Below, piece by piece: positions 1 to 15,800 of a stretch of 64,000 nt of DNA. The notes under the pieces were generated by a model. That model did no database searches, was not told where the DNA came from, and saw only the letters and a list, made by a program, of their open reading frames with translations. Source of the stretch: Loxodes magnus (taxonomy: Eukaryota; Ciliophora; Karyorelictea; Loxodida; Loxodidae); contig CAMPDV010000006.1 of the NCBI GenBank assembly GCA_946699065.1, positions 1-64,000 on the forward strand, in the 5' to 3' direction. The position numbers and the translations under genes are program-made. The first letter of the stretch is position 1; every line of letters begins with the position of its first letter.

Positions 1-3000
1 TTTCTTAGAAATCAAACTATTCTTTTCTCTTTTAACTTCTGATATTTGATCACTTTACCTTAGTGAAACTGATAATCAGACTCTTGTACTTTCTTTTCTT
101 ATTCACTTTTCTTAGAAATCAAACTATTCTTTTCTCTTTTAACTTCTGATATTTGATCACTTTACCTTAGTGAAACTGATAATCAGACTCTTTTACTTAC
201 TTTTCTTATTCACTTTTCTTAGAAATCAAACTATTCTTTTCTCTTTTAACTTCTGATATTTGATCACTTTACCTTAGTGAAACTGATAATCAGACTCTTT
301 TACTTACTTTTCTTCTTCACTTTTCACAGAAATCAAACTATTCTTTTCTCTTTTAACTTCTGATATTTGATCACTTTACCTTAGTGAAACTGATAATCAG
401 ACTCTTGTACTTTCTTTTCTTCTTCACTTTTCACAGAAATCAAACTATTCTTTTCTCTTTTAACTTCTGATATTTGATCACTTTACCTTAGTGAAACTGA
501 TAATCAGACTCTTGTACTTTCTTTTCTTCTTCACTTTTCACAGAAATCAAACTATTCTTTTCTCTTTTAACTTCTGATATTTGATCACTTTACCTTAGTA
601 AAACTGATAATCAGACTCTTGTACTTTCTTTTCTTCTTCACTTTTCACAGAAATCAAAATATTCTTTTCTCTTTTAACTTCTGATATTTGATCACTTTAC
701 CTTAGTGAAACTGATAATCAGACTCTTTTACTTTCTTTTCTTCTTCACTTTTCACAGAAATCAAACTATTCTTTTCTCTTTTAACTTCTGATATTTGATC
801 ACTTTACCTTAGTGAAACTGATAATCAGACTCTTTTACTTTCTTTTCTTCTTCACTTTTCTTAGAAATCAAACTATTCTTTTCTCTTTTAACTTCTGATA
901 TTTGATCACTTTACCTTAGTAAAACTGATAATCAGACTCTTGTACTTTCTTTTCTTCTTCACTTTTCACAGAAATCAAACTATTCTTTTCTCTTTTAACT
1001 TCTGATATTTGATCACTTTACCTTAGTGAAACTGATAATCAGACTCTTTTACTTACTTTTCTTCTTCACTTTTCACAGAAATCAAAATATTCTTTTCTCT
1101 TTTAACTTCTGATATTTGATCACTTTACCTTAGTGAAACTGATAATCAGACTCTTGTACTTTCTTTTCTTCTTCACTTTTCTTAGAAATCAAACTATTCT
1201 TTTCTCTTTTAACTTCTGATATTTGATCACTTTACCTTAGTGAAACTGATAATCAGACTCTTTTACTTACTTTTCTTATTCACTTTTCTTAGAAATCAAA
1301 CTATTCTTTTCTCTTTTAACTTCTGATATTTGATCACTTTACCTTAGTGAAACTGATAATCAGACTCTTTTACTTACTTTTCTTCTTCACTTTTCTTAGA
1401 AATCAAACTATTCTTTTCTCTTTTAACTTCTGATATTTGATCACTTTACCTTAGTGAAACTGATAATCAGACTCTTTTACTTTCTTTTCTTATTCACTTT
1501 TCTTAGAAATCAAACTATTCTTTTCTCTTTTAACTTCTGATATTTGATCACTTTACCTTAGTGAAACTGATAATCAGACTCTTGTACTTTCTTTTCTTCT
1601 TCACTTTTCACAGAAATCAAACTATTCTTTTCTCTTTTAACTTCTGATATTTGATCACTTTACCTTAGTGAAACTGATAATCAGACTCTTTTACTTACTT
1701 TTCTTATTCACTTTTCTTAGAAATCAAACTATTCTTTTCTCTTTTAACTTCTGATATTTGATCACTTTACCTTAGTGAAACTGATAATCAGACTCTTGTA
1801 CTTTCTTTTCTTCTTCACTTTTCACAGAAATCAAACTATTCTTTTCTCTTTTAACTTCTGATATTTGATCACTTTACCTTAGTGAAACTGATAATCAGAC
1901 TCTTGTACTTTCTTTTCTTCTTCACTTTTCTTAGAAATCAAACTATTCTTTTCTCTTTTAACTTCTGATATTTGATCACTTTACCTTAGTGAAACTGATA
2001 ATCAGACTCTTGTACTTTCTTTTCTTCTTCACTTTTCACAGAAATCAAACTATTCTTTTCTCTTTTAACTTCTGATATTTGATCACTTTACCTTAGTGAA
2101 ACTGATAATCAGACTCTTGTACTTTCTTTTCTTCTTCACTTTTCACAGAAATCAAACTATTCTTTTCTCTTTTAACTTCTGATATTTGATCACTTTACCT
2201 TAGTGAAACTGATAATCAGACTCTTTTACTTTCTTTTCTTCTTCACTTTTCTTAGAAATCAAACTATTCTTTTCTCTTTTAACTTCTGATATTTGATCAC
2301 TTTACCTTAGTGAAACTGATAATCAGACTCTTTTACTTACTTTTCTTATTCACTTTTCTTAGAAATCAAACTATTCTTTTCTCTTTTAACTTCTGATATT
2401 TGATCACTTTACCTTAGTGAAACTGATAATCAGACTCTTGTACTTTCTTTTCTTCTTCACTTTTCACAGAAATCAAACTATTCTTTTCTCTTTTAACTTC
2501 TGATATTTGATCACTTTACCTTAGTGAAACTGATAATCAGACTCTTGTACTTTCTTTTCTTCTTCACTTTTCACAGAAATCAAACTATTCTTTTCTCTTT
2601 TAACTTCTGATATTTGATCACTTTACCTTAGTGAAACTGATAATCAGACTCTTGTACTTTCTTTTCTTCTTCACTTTTCACAGAAATCAAACTATTCTTT
2701 TCTCTTTTAACTTCTGATATTTGATCACTTTACCTTAGTGAAACTGATAATCAGACTCTTTTACTTGCTTTTCTTCTTCACTTTTCACAGAAATCAAAAT
2801 ATTCTTTTCTCTTTTAACTTCTGATATTTGATCACTTTACCTTAGTAAAACTGATAATCAGACTCTTTTACTTACTTTTCTTCTTCACTTTTCTTAGAAA
2901 TCAAACTATTCTTTTCTCTTTTAACTTCTGATATTTGATCACTTTACCTTAGTAAAACTGATAATCAGACTCTTGTACTTTCTTTTCTTCTTCACTTTTC

Positions 3001-6000
3001 TTAGAAATCAAACTATTCTTTTCTCTTTTAACTTCTGATATTTGATCACTTTACCTTAGTGAAACTGATAATCAGACTCTTGTACTTTCTTTTCTTCTTC
3101 ACTTTTCACAGAAATCAAACTATTCTTTTCTCTTTTAACTTCTGATATTTGATCACTTTACCTTAGTGAAACTGATAATCAGACTCTTGTACTTTCTTTT
3201 CTTCTTCACTTTTCACAGAAATCAAACTATTCTTTTACTTTTAACTTCTGATATTTGATCACTTTACCTTAGTAAAACTGATAATCAGACTCTTGTACTT
3301 TCTTTTCTTCTTCACTTTTCACAGAAATCAAACTATTCTTTTCTCTTTTAACTTCTGATATTTGATCACTTTACCTTAGTGAAACTGATAATCAGACTCT
3401 TTTACTTTCTTTTCTTCTTCACTTTTCACAGAAATCAAACTATTCTTTTCTCTTTTAACTTCTGATATTTGATCACTTTACCTTAGTGAAACTGATAATC
3501 AGACTCTTTTACTTTCTTTTCTTCTTCACTTTTCTTAGAAATCAAACTATTCTTTTCTCTTTTAACTTCTGATATTTGATCACTTTACCTTAGTGAAACT
3601 GATAATCAGACTCTTGTACTTTCTTTTCTTCTTCACTTTTCACAGAAATCAAACTATTCTTTTCTCTTTTAACTTCTGATATTTGATCACTTTACCTTAG
3701 TGAAACTGATAATCAGACTCTTGTACTTTCTTTTCTTCTTCACTTTTCACAGAAATCAAACTATTCTTTTCTCTTTTAACTTCTGATATTTGATCACTTT
3801 ACCTTAGTGAAACTGATAATCAGACTCTTTTACTTTCTTTTCTTCTTCACTTTTCTTAGAAATCAAACTATTCTTTTCTCTTTTAACTTCTGATATTTGA
3901 TCACTTTACCTTAGTGAAACTGATAATCAGACTCTTGTACTTTCTTTTCTTCTTCACTTTTCTTAGAAATCAAACTATTCTTTTCTCTTTTAACTTCTGA
4001 TATTTGATCACTTTACCTTAGTAAAACTGATAATCAGACTCTTTTACTTTCTTTTCTTCTTCACTTTTCACAGAAATCAAACTATTCTTTTCTCTTTTAA
4101 CTTCTGATATTTGATCACTTTACCTTAGTGAAACTGATAATCAGACTCTTGTACTTTCTTTTCTTCTTCACTTTTCTTAGAAATCAAACTATTCTTTTCT
4201 CTTTTAACTTCTGATATTTGATCACTTTACCTTAGTGAAACTGATAATCAGACTCTTTTACTTACTTTTCTTATTCACTTTTCTTAGAAATCAAACTATT
4301 CTTTTCTCTTTTAACTTCTGATATTTGATCACTTTACCTTAGTGAAACTGATAATCAGACTCTTGTACTTTCTTTTCTTCTTCACTTTTCACAGAAATCA
4401 AACTATTCTTTTCTCTTTTAACTTCTGATATTTGATCACTTTACCTTAGTGAAACTGATAATCAGACTCTTGTACTTTCTTTTCTTCTTCACTTTTCACA
4501 GAAATCAAACTATTCTTTTCTCTTTTAACTTCTGATATTTGATCACTTTACCTTAGTGAAACTGATAATCAGACTCTTGTACTTTCTTTTCTTCTTCACT
4601 TTTCACAGAAATCAAACTATTCTTTTCTCTTTTAACTTCTGATATTTGATCACTTTACCTTAGTGAAACTGATAATCAGACTCTTGTACTTTCTTTTCTT
4701 CTTCACTTTTCACAGAAATCAAACTATTCTTTTCTCTTTTAACTTCTGATATTTGATCACTTTACCTTAGTGAAACTGATAATCAGACTCTTTTACTTAC
4801 TTTTCTTCTTCACTTTTCTTAGAAATCAAACTATTCTTTTCTCTTTTAACTTCTGATATTTGATCACTTTACCTTAGTAAAACTGATAATCAGACTCTTT
4901 TACTTTCTTTTCTTCTTCACTTTTCACAGAAATCAAACTATTATTTTCTTTTTTAACTTCTGATATTTGATCACTTTACCTTAGTAAAACTGATAATCAG
5001 ACTCTTGTACTTTCTTTTCTTCTTCACTTTTCACAGAAATCAAACTATTCTTTTCTCTTTTAACTTCTGATATTTGATCACTTTACCTTAGTGAAACTGA
5101 TAATCAGACTCTTTTACTTACTTTTCTTCTTCACTTTTCTTAGAAATCAAACTATTCTTTTCTCTTTTAACTTCTGATATTTGATCACTTTACCTTAGTG
5201 AAACTGATAATCAGACTCTTTTACTTTCTTTTCTTCTTCACTTTTCTTAGAAATCAAACTATTCTTTTCTCTTTTAACTTCTGATATTTGATCACTTTAC
5301 CTTAGTGAAACTGATAATCAGACTCTTGTACTTTCTTTTCTTCTTCACTTTTCACAGAAATCAAACTATTCTTTTCTCTTTTAACTTCTGATATTTGATC
5401 ACTTTACCTTAGTGAAACTGATAATCAGACTCTTTTACTTACTTTTCTTCTTCACTTTTCACAGAAATCAAAATATTCTTTTCTCTTTTAACTTCTGATA
5501 TTTGATCACTTTACCTTAGTGAAACTGATAATCAGACTCTTGTACTTTCTTTTCTTCTTCACTTTTCTTAGAAATCAAACTATTCTTTTCTCTTTTAACT
5601 TCTGATATTTGATCACTTTACCTTAGTGAAACTGATAATCAGACTCTTTTACTTACTTTTCTTATTCACTTTTCTTAGAAATCAAACTATTCTTTTCTCT
5701 TTTAACTTCTGATATTTGATCACTTTACCTTAGTGAAACTGATAATCAGACTCTTTTACTTACTTTTCTTCTTCACTTTTCTTAGAAATCAAACTATTCT
5801 TTTCTCTTTTAACTTCTGATATTTGATCACTTTACCTTAGTGAAACTGATAATCAGACTCTTTTACTTTCTTTTCTTATTCACTTTTCTTAGAAATCAAA
5901 CTATTCTTTTCTCTTTTAACTTCTGATATTTGATCACTTTACCTTAGTGAAACTGATAATCAGACTCTTGTACTTTCTTTTCTTCTTCACTTTTCACAGA

Positions 6001-9000
6001 AATCAAACTATTCTTTTCTCTTTTAACTTCTGATATTTGATCACTTTACCTTAGTGAAACTGATAATCAGACTCTTTTACTTACTTTTCTTCTTCACTTT
6101 TCACAGAAATCAAACTATTCTTTTCTCTTTTAACTTCTGATATTTGATCACTTTACCTTAGTGAAACTGATAATCAGACTCTTTTACTTTCTTTTCTTCT
6201 TCACTTTTCTTAGAAATCAAACTATTCTTTTCTCTTTTAACTTCTGATATTTGATCACTTTACCTTAGTGAAACTGATAATCAGACTCTTGTACTTTCTT
6301 TTCTTCTTCACTTTTCACAGAAATCAAACTATTCTTTTCTCTTTTAACTTCTGATATTTGATCACTTTACCTTAGTGAAACTGATAATCAGACTCTTGTA
6401 CTTTCTTTTCTTCTTCACTTTTCTTAGAAATCAAACTATTCTTTTCTCTTTTAACTTCTGATATTTGATCACTTTACCTTAGTGAAACTGATAATCAGAC
6501 TCTTGTACTTTCTTTTCTTCTTCACTTTTCACAGAAATCAAACTATTCTTTTCTCTTTTAACTTCTGATATTTGATCACTTTACCTTAGTGAAACTGATA
6601 ATCAGACTCTTGTACTTTCTTTTCTTCTTCACTTTTCACAGAAATCAAACTATTCTTTTCTCTTTTAACTTCTGATATTTGATCACTTTACCTTAGTGAA
6701 ACTGATAATCAGACTCTTGTACTTTCTTTTCTTCTTCACTTTTCACAGAAATCAAACTATTCTTTTCTCTTTTAACTTCTGATATTTGATCACTTTACCT
6801 TAGTGAAACTGATAATCAGACTCTTGTACTTTCTTTTCTTCTTCACTTTTCACAGAAATCAAACTATTCTTTTCTCTTTTAACTTCTGATATTTGATCAC
6901 TTTACCTTAGTGAAACTGATAATCAGACTCTTTTACTTGCTTTTCTTCTTCACTTTTCACAGAAATCAAAATATTCTTTTCTCTTTTAACTTCTGATATT
7001 TGATCACTTTACCTTAGTGAAACTGATAATCAGACTCTTTTACTTACTTTTCTTCTTCACTTTTCTTAGAAATCAAACTATTCTTTTCTCTTTTAACTTC
7101 TGATATTTGATCACTTTACCTTAGTAAAACTGATAATCAGACTCTTGTACTTTCTTTTCTTCTTCACTTTTCTTAGAAATCAAACTATTCTTTTCTCTTT
7201 TAACTTCTGATATTTGATCACTTTACCTTAGTGAAACTGATAATCAGACTCTTGTACTTTCTTTTCTTCTTCACTTTTCACAGAAATCAAACTATTCTTT
7301 TCTCTTTTAACTTCTGATATTTGATCACTTTACCTTAGTGAAACTGATAATCAGACTCTTGTACTTTCTTTTCTTCTTCACTTTTCACAGAAATCAAACT
7401 ATTCTTTTACTTTTAACTTCTGATATTTGATCACTTTACCTTAGTAAAACTGATAATCAGACTCTTGTACTTTCTTTTCTTCTTCACTTTTCACAGAAAT
7501 CAAACTATTCTTTTCTCTTTTAACTTCTGATATTTGATCACTTTACCTTAGTGAAACTGATAATCAGACTCTTTTACTTTCTTTTCTTCTTCACTTTTCA
7601 CAGAAATCAAACTATTCTTTTCTCTTTTAACTTCTGATATTTGATCACTTTACCTTAGTGAAACTGATAATCAGACTCTTTTACTTACTTTTCTTCTTCA
7701 CTTTTCTTAGAAATCAAACTATTCTTTTCTCTTTTAACTTCTGATATTTGATCACTTTACCTTAGTGAAACTGATAATCAGACTCTTGTACTTTCTTTTC
7801 TTCTTCACTTTTCACAGAAATCAAACTATTCTTTTCTCTTTTAACTTCTGATATTTGATCACTTTACCTTAGTGAAACTGATAATCAGACTCTTTTACTT
7901 ACTTTTCTTCTTCACTTTTCACAGAAATCAAAATATTCTTTTCTCTTTTAACTTCTGATATTTGATCACTTTACCTTAGTGAAACTGATAATCAGACTCT
8001 TTTACTTTCTTTTCTTCTTCACTTTTCTTAGAAATCAAACTATTCTTTTCTCTTTTAACTTCTGATATTTGATCACTTTACCTTAGTGAAACTGATAATC
8101 AGACTCTTGTACTTTCTTTTCTTATTCACTTTTCTTAGAAATCAAACTATTCTTTTCTCTTTTAACTTCTGATATTTGATCACTTTACCTTAGTGAAACT
8201 GATAATCAGACTCTTTTACTTTCTTTTCTTCTTCACTTTTCACAGAAATCAAACTATTCTTTTCTCTTTTAACTTCTGATATTTGATCACTTTACCTTAG
8301 TGAAACTGATAATCAGACTCTTTTACTTACTTTTCTTCTTCACTTTTCACAGAAATCAAACTATTCTTTTCTCTTTTAACTTCTGATATTTGATCACTTT
8401 ACCTTAGTGAAACTGATAATCAGACTCTTTTACTTACTTTTCTTCTTCACTTTTCACAGAAATCAAAATATTCTTTTCTCTTTTAACTTCTGATATTTGA
8501 TCACTTTACCTTAGTGAAACTGATAATCAGACTCTTTTACTTTCTTTTCTTCTTCACTTTTCTTAGAAATCAAACTATTCTTTTCTCTTTTAACTTCTTA
8601 TATTTGATCACTTTACCTTAGTGAAACTGATAATCAGACTCTTGTACTTTCTTTTCTTCTTCACTTTTCTTAGAAATCAAACTATTCTTTTCTCTTTTAA
8701 CTTCTGATATTTGATCACTTTACCTTAGTGAAACTGATAATCAGACTCTTGTACTTTCTTTTCTTCTTCACTTTTCTTAGAAATCAAACTATTCTTTTCT
8801 CTTTTAACTTCTGATATTTGATCACTTTACCTTAGTGAAACTGATAATCAGACTCTTGTACTTTCTTTTCTTCTTCACTTTTCACAGAAATCAAACTATT
8901 CTTTTCTCTTTTAACTTCTGATATTTGATCACTTTACCTTAGTGAAACTGATAATCAGACTCTTTTACTTACTTTTCTTCTTCACTTTTCTTAGAAATCA

Positions 9001-9830
9001 AACTATTCTTTTCTCTTTTAACTTCTGATATTTGATCACTTTACCTTAGTAAAACTGATAATCAGACTCTTTTACTTTCTTTTCTTCTTCACTTTTCACA
9101 GAAATCAAACTATTATTTTCTTTTTTAACTTCTGATATTTGATCACTTTACCTTAGTAAAACTGATAATCAGACTCTTGTACTTTCTTTTCTTCTTCACT
9201 TTTCACAGAAATCAAACTATTCTTTTCTCTTTTAACTTCTGATATTTGATCACTTTACCTTAGTGAAACTGATAATCAGACTCTTTTACTTACTTTTCTT
9301 CTTCACTTTTCTTAGAAATCAAACTATTCTTTTCTCTTTTAACTTCTGATATTTGATCACTTTACCTTAGTGAAACTGATAATCAGACTCTTTTACTTAC
9401 TTTTCTTATTCACTTTTCTTAGAAATCAAACTATTCTTTTCTCTTTTAACTTCTGATATTTGATCACTTTACCTTAGTGAAACTGATAATCAGACTCTTG
9501 TACTTTCTTTTCTTATTCACTTTTCACAGAAATCAAACTATTCTTTTCTCTTTTAACTTCTGATATTTGATCACTTTACCTTAGTGAAACTGATAATCAG
9601 ACTCTTTTACTTACTTTTCTTATTCACTTTTCTTAGAAATCAAACTATTCTTTTCTCTTTTAACTTCTGATATTTGATCACTTTACCTTAGTGAAACTGA
9701 TAATCAGACTCTTTTACTTACTTTTCTTCTTCACTTTTCTTAGAAATCAAACTATTCTTTTCTCTTTTAACTTCTGATATTTGATCACTTTACCTTAGTG
9801 AAACTGATAATCAGACTCTTTTACTTACTT
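1..9830. repeat. 107-bp T-rich satellite array (about 92 units)
   Basis: Head-to-tail copies of a 107-bp unit; successive 'gaaatcaaactattc' markers lie 107 bp apart. The array is already under way at base 1, so its left end is outside the window. Units differ at a few fixed sites: cttag/cacag, gtact/ttact, ttcttt/ttactt, attcac/cttcac and gtgaaa/gtaaaa. Two units (near 3,231 and 7,403) are 2 bp short. The length is not a multiple of three, so no reading frame persists from unit to unit and I see no coding role. The right edge blends into the 81-bp family through a shared module, so the boundary is approximate. Confidence 0.97.
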
Positions 9831-12800
9831 TTCTTCCTCACTTTTCTTAGAAATCTAACTTCTAGTATTTGATACAATTACTTATTGATCTTCACACTCT
9901 TTTTCTTACTTTTCTTCCTCACTTTTCTTAGAAATCTAACTTCTAGTATTTGATACAATTACTTATTGATCTTCACACTCTTTTTCTTACTTTTCTTCCT
10001 CACTTTTCTTAGAAATCTAACTTCTAGTATTTGATACAATTACTTATTGATCTTCACACTCTTTTTCTTACTTTTCTTCCTCACTTTTCTTAGAAATCTA
10101 ACTTCTAGTATTTGATACAATTACTTATTGATCTTCAGACTCTTTTTCTTACTTTTCTTCCTCACTTTTCTTAGAAATCTAACTTCTAGTATTTGATACA
10201 ATTACTTATTGATCTTCAGACTCTTTTTCTTACTTTTCTTCCTCACTTTTCTTAGAAATCTAACTTCTAGTATTTGATACAATTACTTATTGATCTTCAG
10301 ACTCTTTTTCTTACTTTTCTTCCTCACTTTTCTTAGAAATCTAACTTCTAGTATTTGATACAATTACTTATTGATCTTCAGACTCTTTTTCTTACTTTTC
10401 TTCCTCACTTTTCTTAGAAATCTAACTTCTAGTATTTGATACAATTACTTATTGATCTTCAGACTCTTTTTCTTACTTTTCTTCCTCACTTTTCTTAGAA
10501 ATCTAACTTCTAGTATTTGATACAATTACTTATTGATCTTCACACTCTTTTCCTTACTTTTCTTCCTCACTTTTCTTAGAAATCTAACTTCTAGTATTTG
10601 ATACAATTACTTATTGATCTTCACACTCTTTTTCTTACTTTTCTTCCTCACTTTTCTTAGAAATCTAACTTCTAGTATTTGATACAATTACTTATTGATC
10701 TTCAGACTCTTTTTTTTACTTTTCTTCCTCACTTTTCTTAGAAATCTAACTTCTAGTATTTGATACAATTACTTATTGATCTTCACACTCTTTTTCTTAC
10801 TTTTCTTCCTCACTTTTCTTAGAAATCTAACTTCTAGTATTTGATACAATTACTTATTGATCTTCACACTCTTTTTCTTACTTTTCTTCTCACTTTTCTT
10901 AGAAATCTAACTTCTAGTATTTGATACAATTACTTATTGATCTTCACACTCTTTTTCTTACTTTTCTTCCTCACTTTTCTTAGAAATCTAACTTCTAGTA
11001 TTTGATACAATTACTTATTGATCTTCAGACTCTTTTTTTTACTTTTCTTCCTCACTTTTCTTAGAAATCTAACTTCTAGTATTTGATACAATTACTTATT
11101 GATCTTCACACTCTTTTTCTTACTTTTCTTCCTCACTTTTCTTAGAAATCTAACTTCTAGTATTTGATACAATTACTTATTGATCTTCACACTCTTTTTC
11201 TTACTTTTCTTCCTCACTTTTCTTAGAAATCTAACTTCTAGTATTTGATACAATTACTTATTGATCTTCACACTCTTTTTCTTACTTTTCTTCCTCACTT
11301 TTCTTAGAAATCTAACTTCTAGTATTTGATACAATTACTTATTGATCTTCAGACTCTTTTTTTTACTTTTCTTCCTCACTTTTCTTAGAAATCTAACTTC
11401 TAGTATTTGATACAATTACTTATTGATCTTCACACTCTTTTTTTTACTTTTCTTCCTCACTTTTCTTAGAAATCTAACTTCTAGTATTTGATACAATTAC
11501 TTATTGATCTTCAGACTCTTTTTCTTACTTTTCTTCCTCACTTTTCTTAGAAATCTAACTTCTAGTATTTGATACAATTACTTATTGATCTTCACACTCT
11601 TTTTCTTACTTTTCTTCCTCACTTTTCTTAGAAATCTAACTTCTAGTATTTGATACAATTACTTATTGATCTTCACACTCTTTTTCTTACTTTTCTTCCT
11701 CACTTTTCTTAGAAATCTAACTTCTAGTATTTGATACAATTACTTATTGATCTTCACACTCTTTTTCTTACTTTTCTTCCTCACTTTTCTTAGAAATCTA
11801 ACTTCTAGTATTTGATACAATTACTTATTGATCTTCAGACTCTTTTTCTTACTTTTCTTCCTCACTTTTCTTAGAAATCTAACTTCTAGTATTTGATACA
11901 ATTACTTATTGATCTTCACACTCTTTTTCTTACTTTTCTTCCTCACTTTTCTTAGAAATCTAACTTCTAGTATTTGATACAATTACTTATTGATCTTCAC
12001 ACTCTTTTTCTTACTTTTCTTCCTCACTTTTCTTAGAAATCTAACTTCTAGTATTTGATACAATTACTTATTGATCTTCAGACTCTTTTTTTTACTTTTC
12101 TTCCTCACTTTTCTTAGAAATCTAACTTCTAGTATTTGATACAATTACTTATTGATCTTCACACTCTTTTTCTTACTTTTCTTCCTCACTTTTCTTAGAA
12201 ATCTAACTTCTAGTATTTGATACAATTACTTATTGATCTTCAGACTCTTTTTTTTACTTTTCTTCCTCACTTTTCTTAGAAATCTAACTTCTAGTATTTG
12301 ATACAATTACTTATTGATCTTCAGACTCTTTTTCTTACTTTTCTTCCTCACTTTTCTTAGAAATCTAACTTCTAGTATTTGATACAATTACTTATTGATC
12401 TTCACACTCTTTTTCTTACTTTTCTTCCTCACTTTTCTTAGAAATCTAACTTCTAGTATTTGATACAATTACTTATTGATCTTCACACTCTTTTTCTTAC
12501 TTTTCTTCCTCACTTTTCTTAGAAATCTAACTTCTAGTATTTGATACAATTACTTATTGATCTTCAGACTCTTTTTCTTACTTTTCTTCCTCACTTTTCT
12601 TAGAAATCTAACTTCTAGTATTTGATACAATTACTTATTGATCTTCACACTCTTTTTCTTACTTTTCTTCCTCACTTTTCTTAGAAATCTAACTTCTAGT
12701 ATTTGATACAATTACTTATTGATCTTCACACTCTTTTTCTTACTTTTCTTCCTCACTTTTCTTAGAAATCTAACTTCTAGTATTTGATACAATTACTTAT

Positions 12801-15800
12801 TGATCTTCACACTCTTTTTCTTACTTTTCTTCCTCACTTTTCTTAGAAATCTAACTTCTAGTATTTGATACAATTACTTATTGATCTTCAGACTCTTTTT
12901 TTTACTTTTCTTCCTCACTTTTCTTAGAAATCTAACTTCTAGTATTTGATACAATTACTTATTGATCTTCACACTCTTTTTCTTACTTTTCTTCCTCACT
13001 TTTCTTAGAAATCTAACTTCTAGTATTTGATACAATTACTTATTGATCTTCACACTCTTTTTCTTACTTTTCTTCCTCACTTTTCTTAGAAATCTAACTT
13101 CTAGTATTTGATACAATTACTTATTGATCTTCAGACTCTTTTTTTTACTTTTCTTCCTCACTTTTCTTAGAAATCTAACTTCTAGTATTTGATACAATTA
13201 CTTATTGATCTTCAGACTCTTTTTTTTACTTTTCTTCCTCACTTTTCTTAGAAATCTAACTTCTAGTATTTGATACAATTACTTATTGATCTTCAGACTC
13301 TTTTTCTTACTTTTCTTCCTCACTTTTCTTAGAAATCTAACTTCTAGTATTTGATACAATTACTTATTGATCTTCACACTCTTTTTCTTACTTTTCTTCC
13401 TCACTTTTCTTAGAAATCTAACTTCTAGTATTTGATACAATTACTTATTGATCTTCACACTCTTTTTCTTACTTTTCTTCCTCACTTTTCTTAGAAATCT
13501 AACTTCTAGTATTTGATACAATTACTTATTGATCTTCACACTCTTTTTCTTACTTTTCTTCCTCACTTTTCTTAGAAATCTAACTTCTAGTATTTGATAC
13601 AATTACTTATTGATCTTCACACTCTTTTTCTTACTTTTCTTCCTCACTTTTCTTAGAAATCTAACTTCTAGTATTTGATACAATTACTTATTGATCTTCA
13701 GACTCTTTTTCTTACTTTTCTTCCTCACTTTTCTTAGAAATCTAACTTCTAGTATTTGATACAATTACTTATTGATCTTCACACTCTTTTTCTTACTTTT
13801 CTTCCTCACTTTTCTTAGAAATCTAACTTCTAGTATTTGATACAATTACTTATTGATCTTCACACTCTTTTTCTTACTTTTCTTCCTCACTTTTCTTAGA
13901 AATCTAACTTCTAGTATTTGATACAATTACTTATTGATCTTCACACTCTTTTTCTTACTTTTCTTCCTCACTTTTCTTAGAAATCTAACTTCTAGTATTT
14001 GATACAATTACTTATTGATCTTCACACTCTTTTTCTTACTTTTCTTCCTCACTTTTCTTAGAAATCTAACTTCTAGTATTTGATACAATTACTTATTGAT
14101 CTTCACACTCTTTTTCTTACTTTTCTTCCTCACTTTTCTTAGAAATCTAACTTCTAGTATTTGATACAATTACTTATTGATCTTCACACTCTTTTTCTTA
14201 CTTTTCTTCCTCACTTTTCTTAGAAATCTAACTTCTAGTATTTGATACAATTACTTATTGATCTTCACACTCTTTTTCTTACTTTTCTTCCTCACTTTTC
14301 TTAGAAATCTAACTTCTAGTATTTGATACAATTACTTATTGATCTTCACACTCTTTTTCTTACTTTTCTTCCTCACTTTTCTTAGAAATCTAACTTCTAG
14401 TATTTGATACAATTACTTATTGATCTTCACACTCTTTTTCTTACTTTTCTTCCTCACTTTTCTTAGAAATCTAACTTCTAGTATTTGATACAATTACTTA
14501 TTGATCTTCACACTCTTTTTCTTACTTTTCTTCCTCACTTTTCTTAGAAATCTAACTTCTAGTATTTGATACAATTACTTATTGATCTTCAGACTCTTTT
14601 TCTTACTTTTCTTCCTCACTTTTCTTAGAAATCTAACTTCTAGTATTTGATACAATTACTTATTGATCTTCAGACTCTTTTTTTTACTTTTCTTCCTCAC
14701 TTTTCTTAGAAATCTAACTTCTAGTATTTGATACAATTACTTATTGATCTTCACACTCTTTTTCTTACTTTTCTTCCTCACTTTTCTTAGAAATCTAACT
14801 TCTAGTATTTGATACAATTACTTATTGATCTTCAGACTCTTTTTTTTACTTTTCTTCCTCACTTTTCTTAGAAATCTAACTTCTAGTATTTGATACAATT
14901 ACTTATTGATCTTCAGACTCTTTTTCTTACTTTTCTTCCTCACTTTTCTTAGAAATCTAACTTCTAGTATTTGATACAATTACTTATTGATCTTCACACT
15001 CTTTTTCTTACTTTTCTTCCTCACTTTTCTTAGAAATCTAACTTCTAGTATTTGATACAATTACTTATTGATCTTCACACTCTTTTTCTTACTTTTCTTC
15101 CTCACTTTTCTTAGAAATCTAACTTCTAGTATTTGATACAATTACTTATTGATCTTCACACTCTTTTTCTTACTTTTCTTCCTCACTTTTCTTAGAAATC
15201 TAACTTCTAGTATTTGATACAATTACTTATTGATCTTCACACTCTTTTTCTTACTTTTCTTCCTCACTTTTCTTAGAAATCTAACTTCTAGTATTTGATA
15301 CAATTACTTATTGATCTTCACACTCTTTTTCTTACTTTTCTTCCTCACTTTTCTTAGAAATCTAACTTCTAGTATTTGATACAATTACTTATTGATCTTC
15401 ACACTCTTTTTCTTACTTTTCTTCCTCACTTTTCTTAGAAATCTAACTTCTAGTATTTGATACAATTACTTATTGATCTTCACACTCTTTTTCTTACTTT
15501 TCTTCCTCACTTTTCTTAGAAATCTAACTTCTAGTATTTGATACAATTACTTATTGATCTTCACACTCTTTTTCTTACTTTTCTTCCTCACTTTTCTTAG
15601 AAATCTAACTTCTAGTATTTGATACAATTACTTATTGATCTTCACACTCTTTTTCTTACTTTTCTTCCTCACTTTTCTTAGAAATCTAACTTCTAGTATT
15701 TGATACAATTACTTATTGATCTTCACACTCTTTTTCTTACTTTTCTTCCTCACTTTTCTTAGAAATCTAACTTCTAGTATTTGATACAATTACTTATTGA

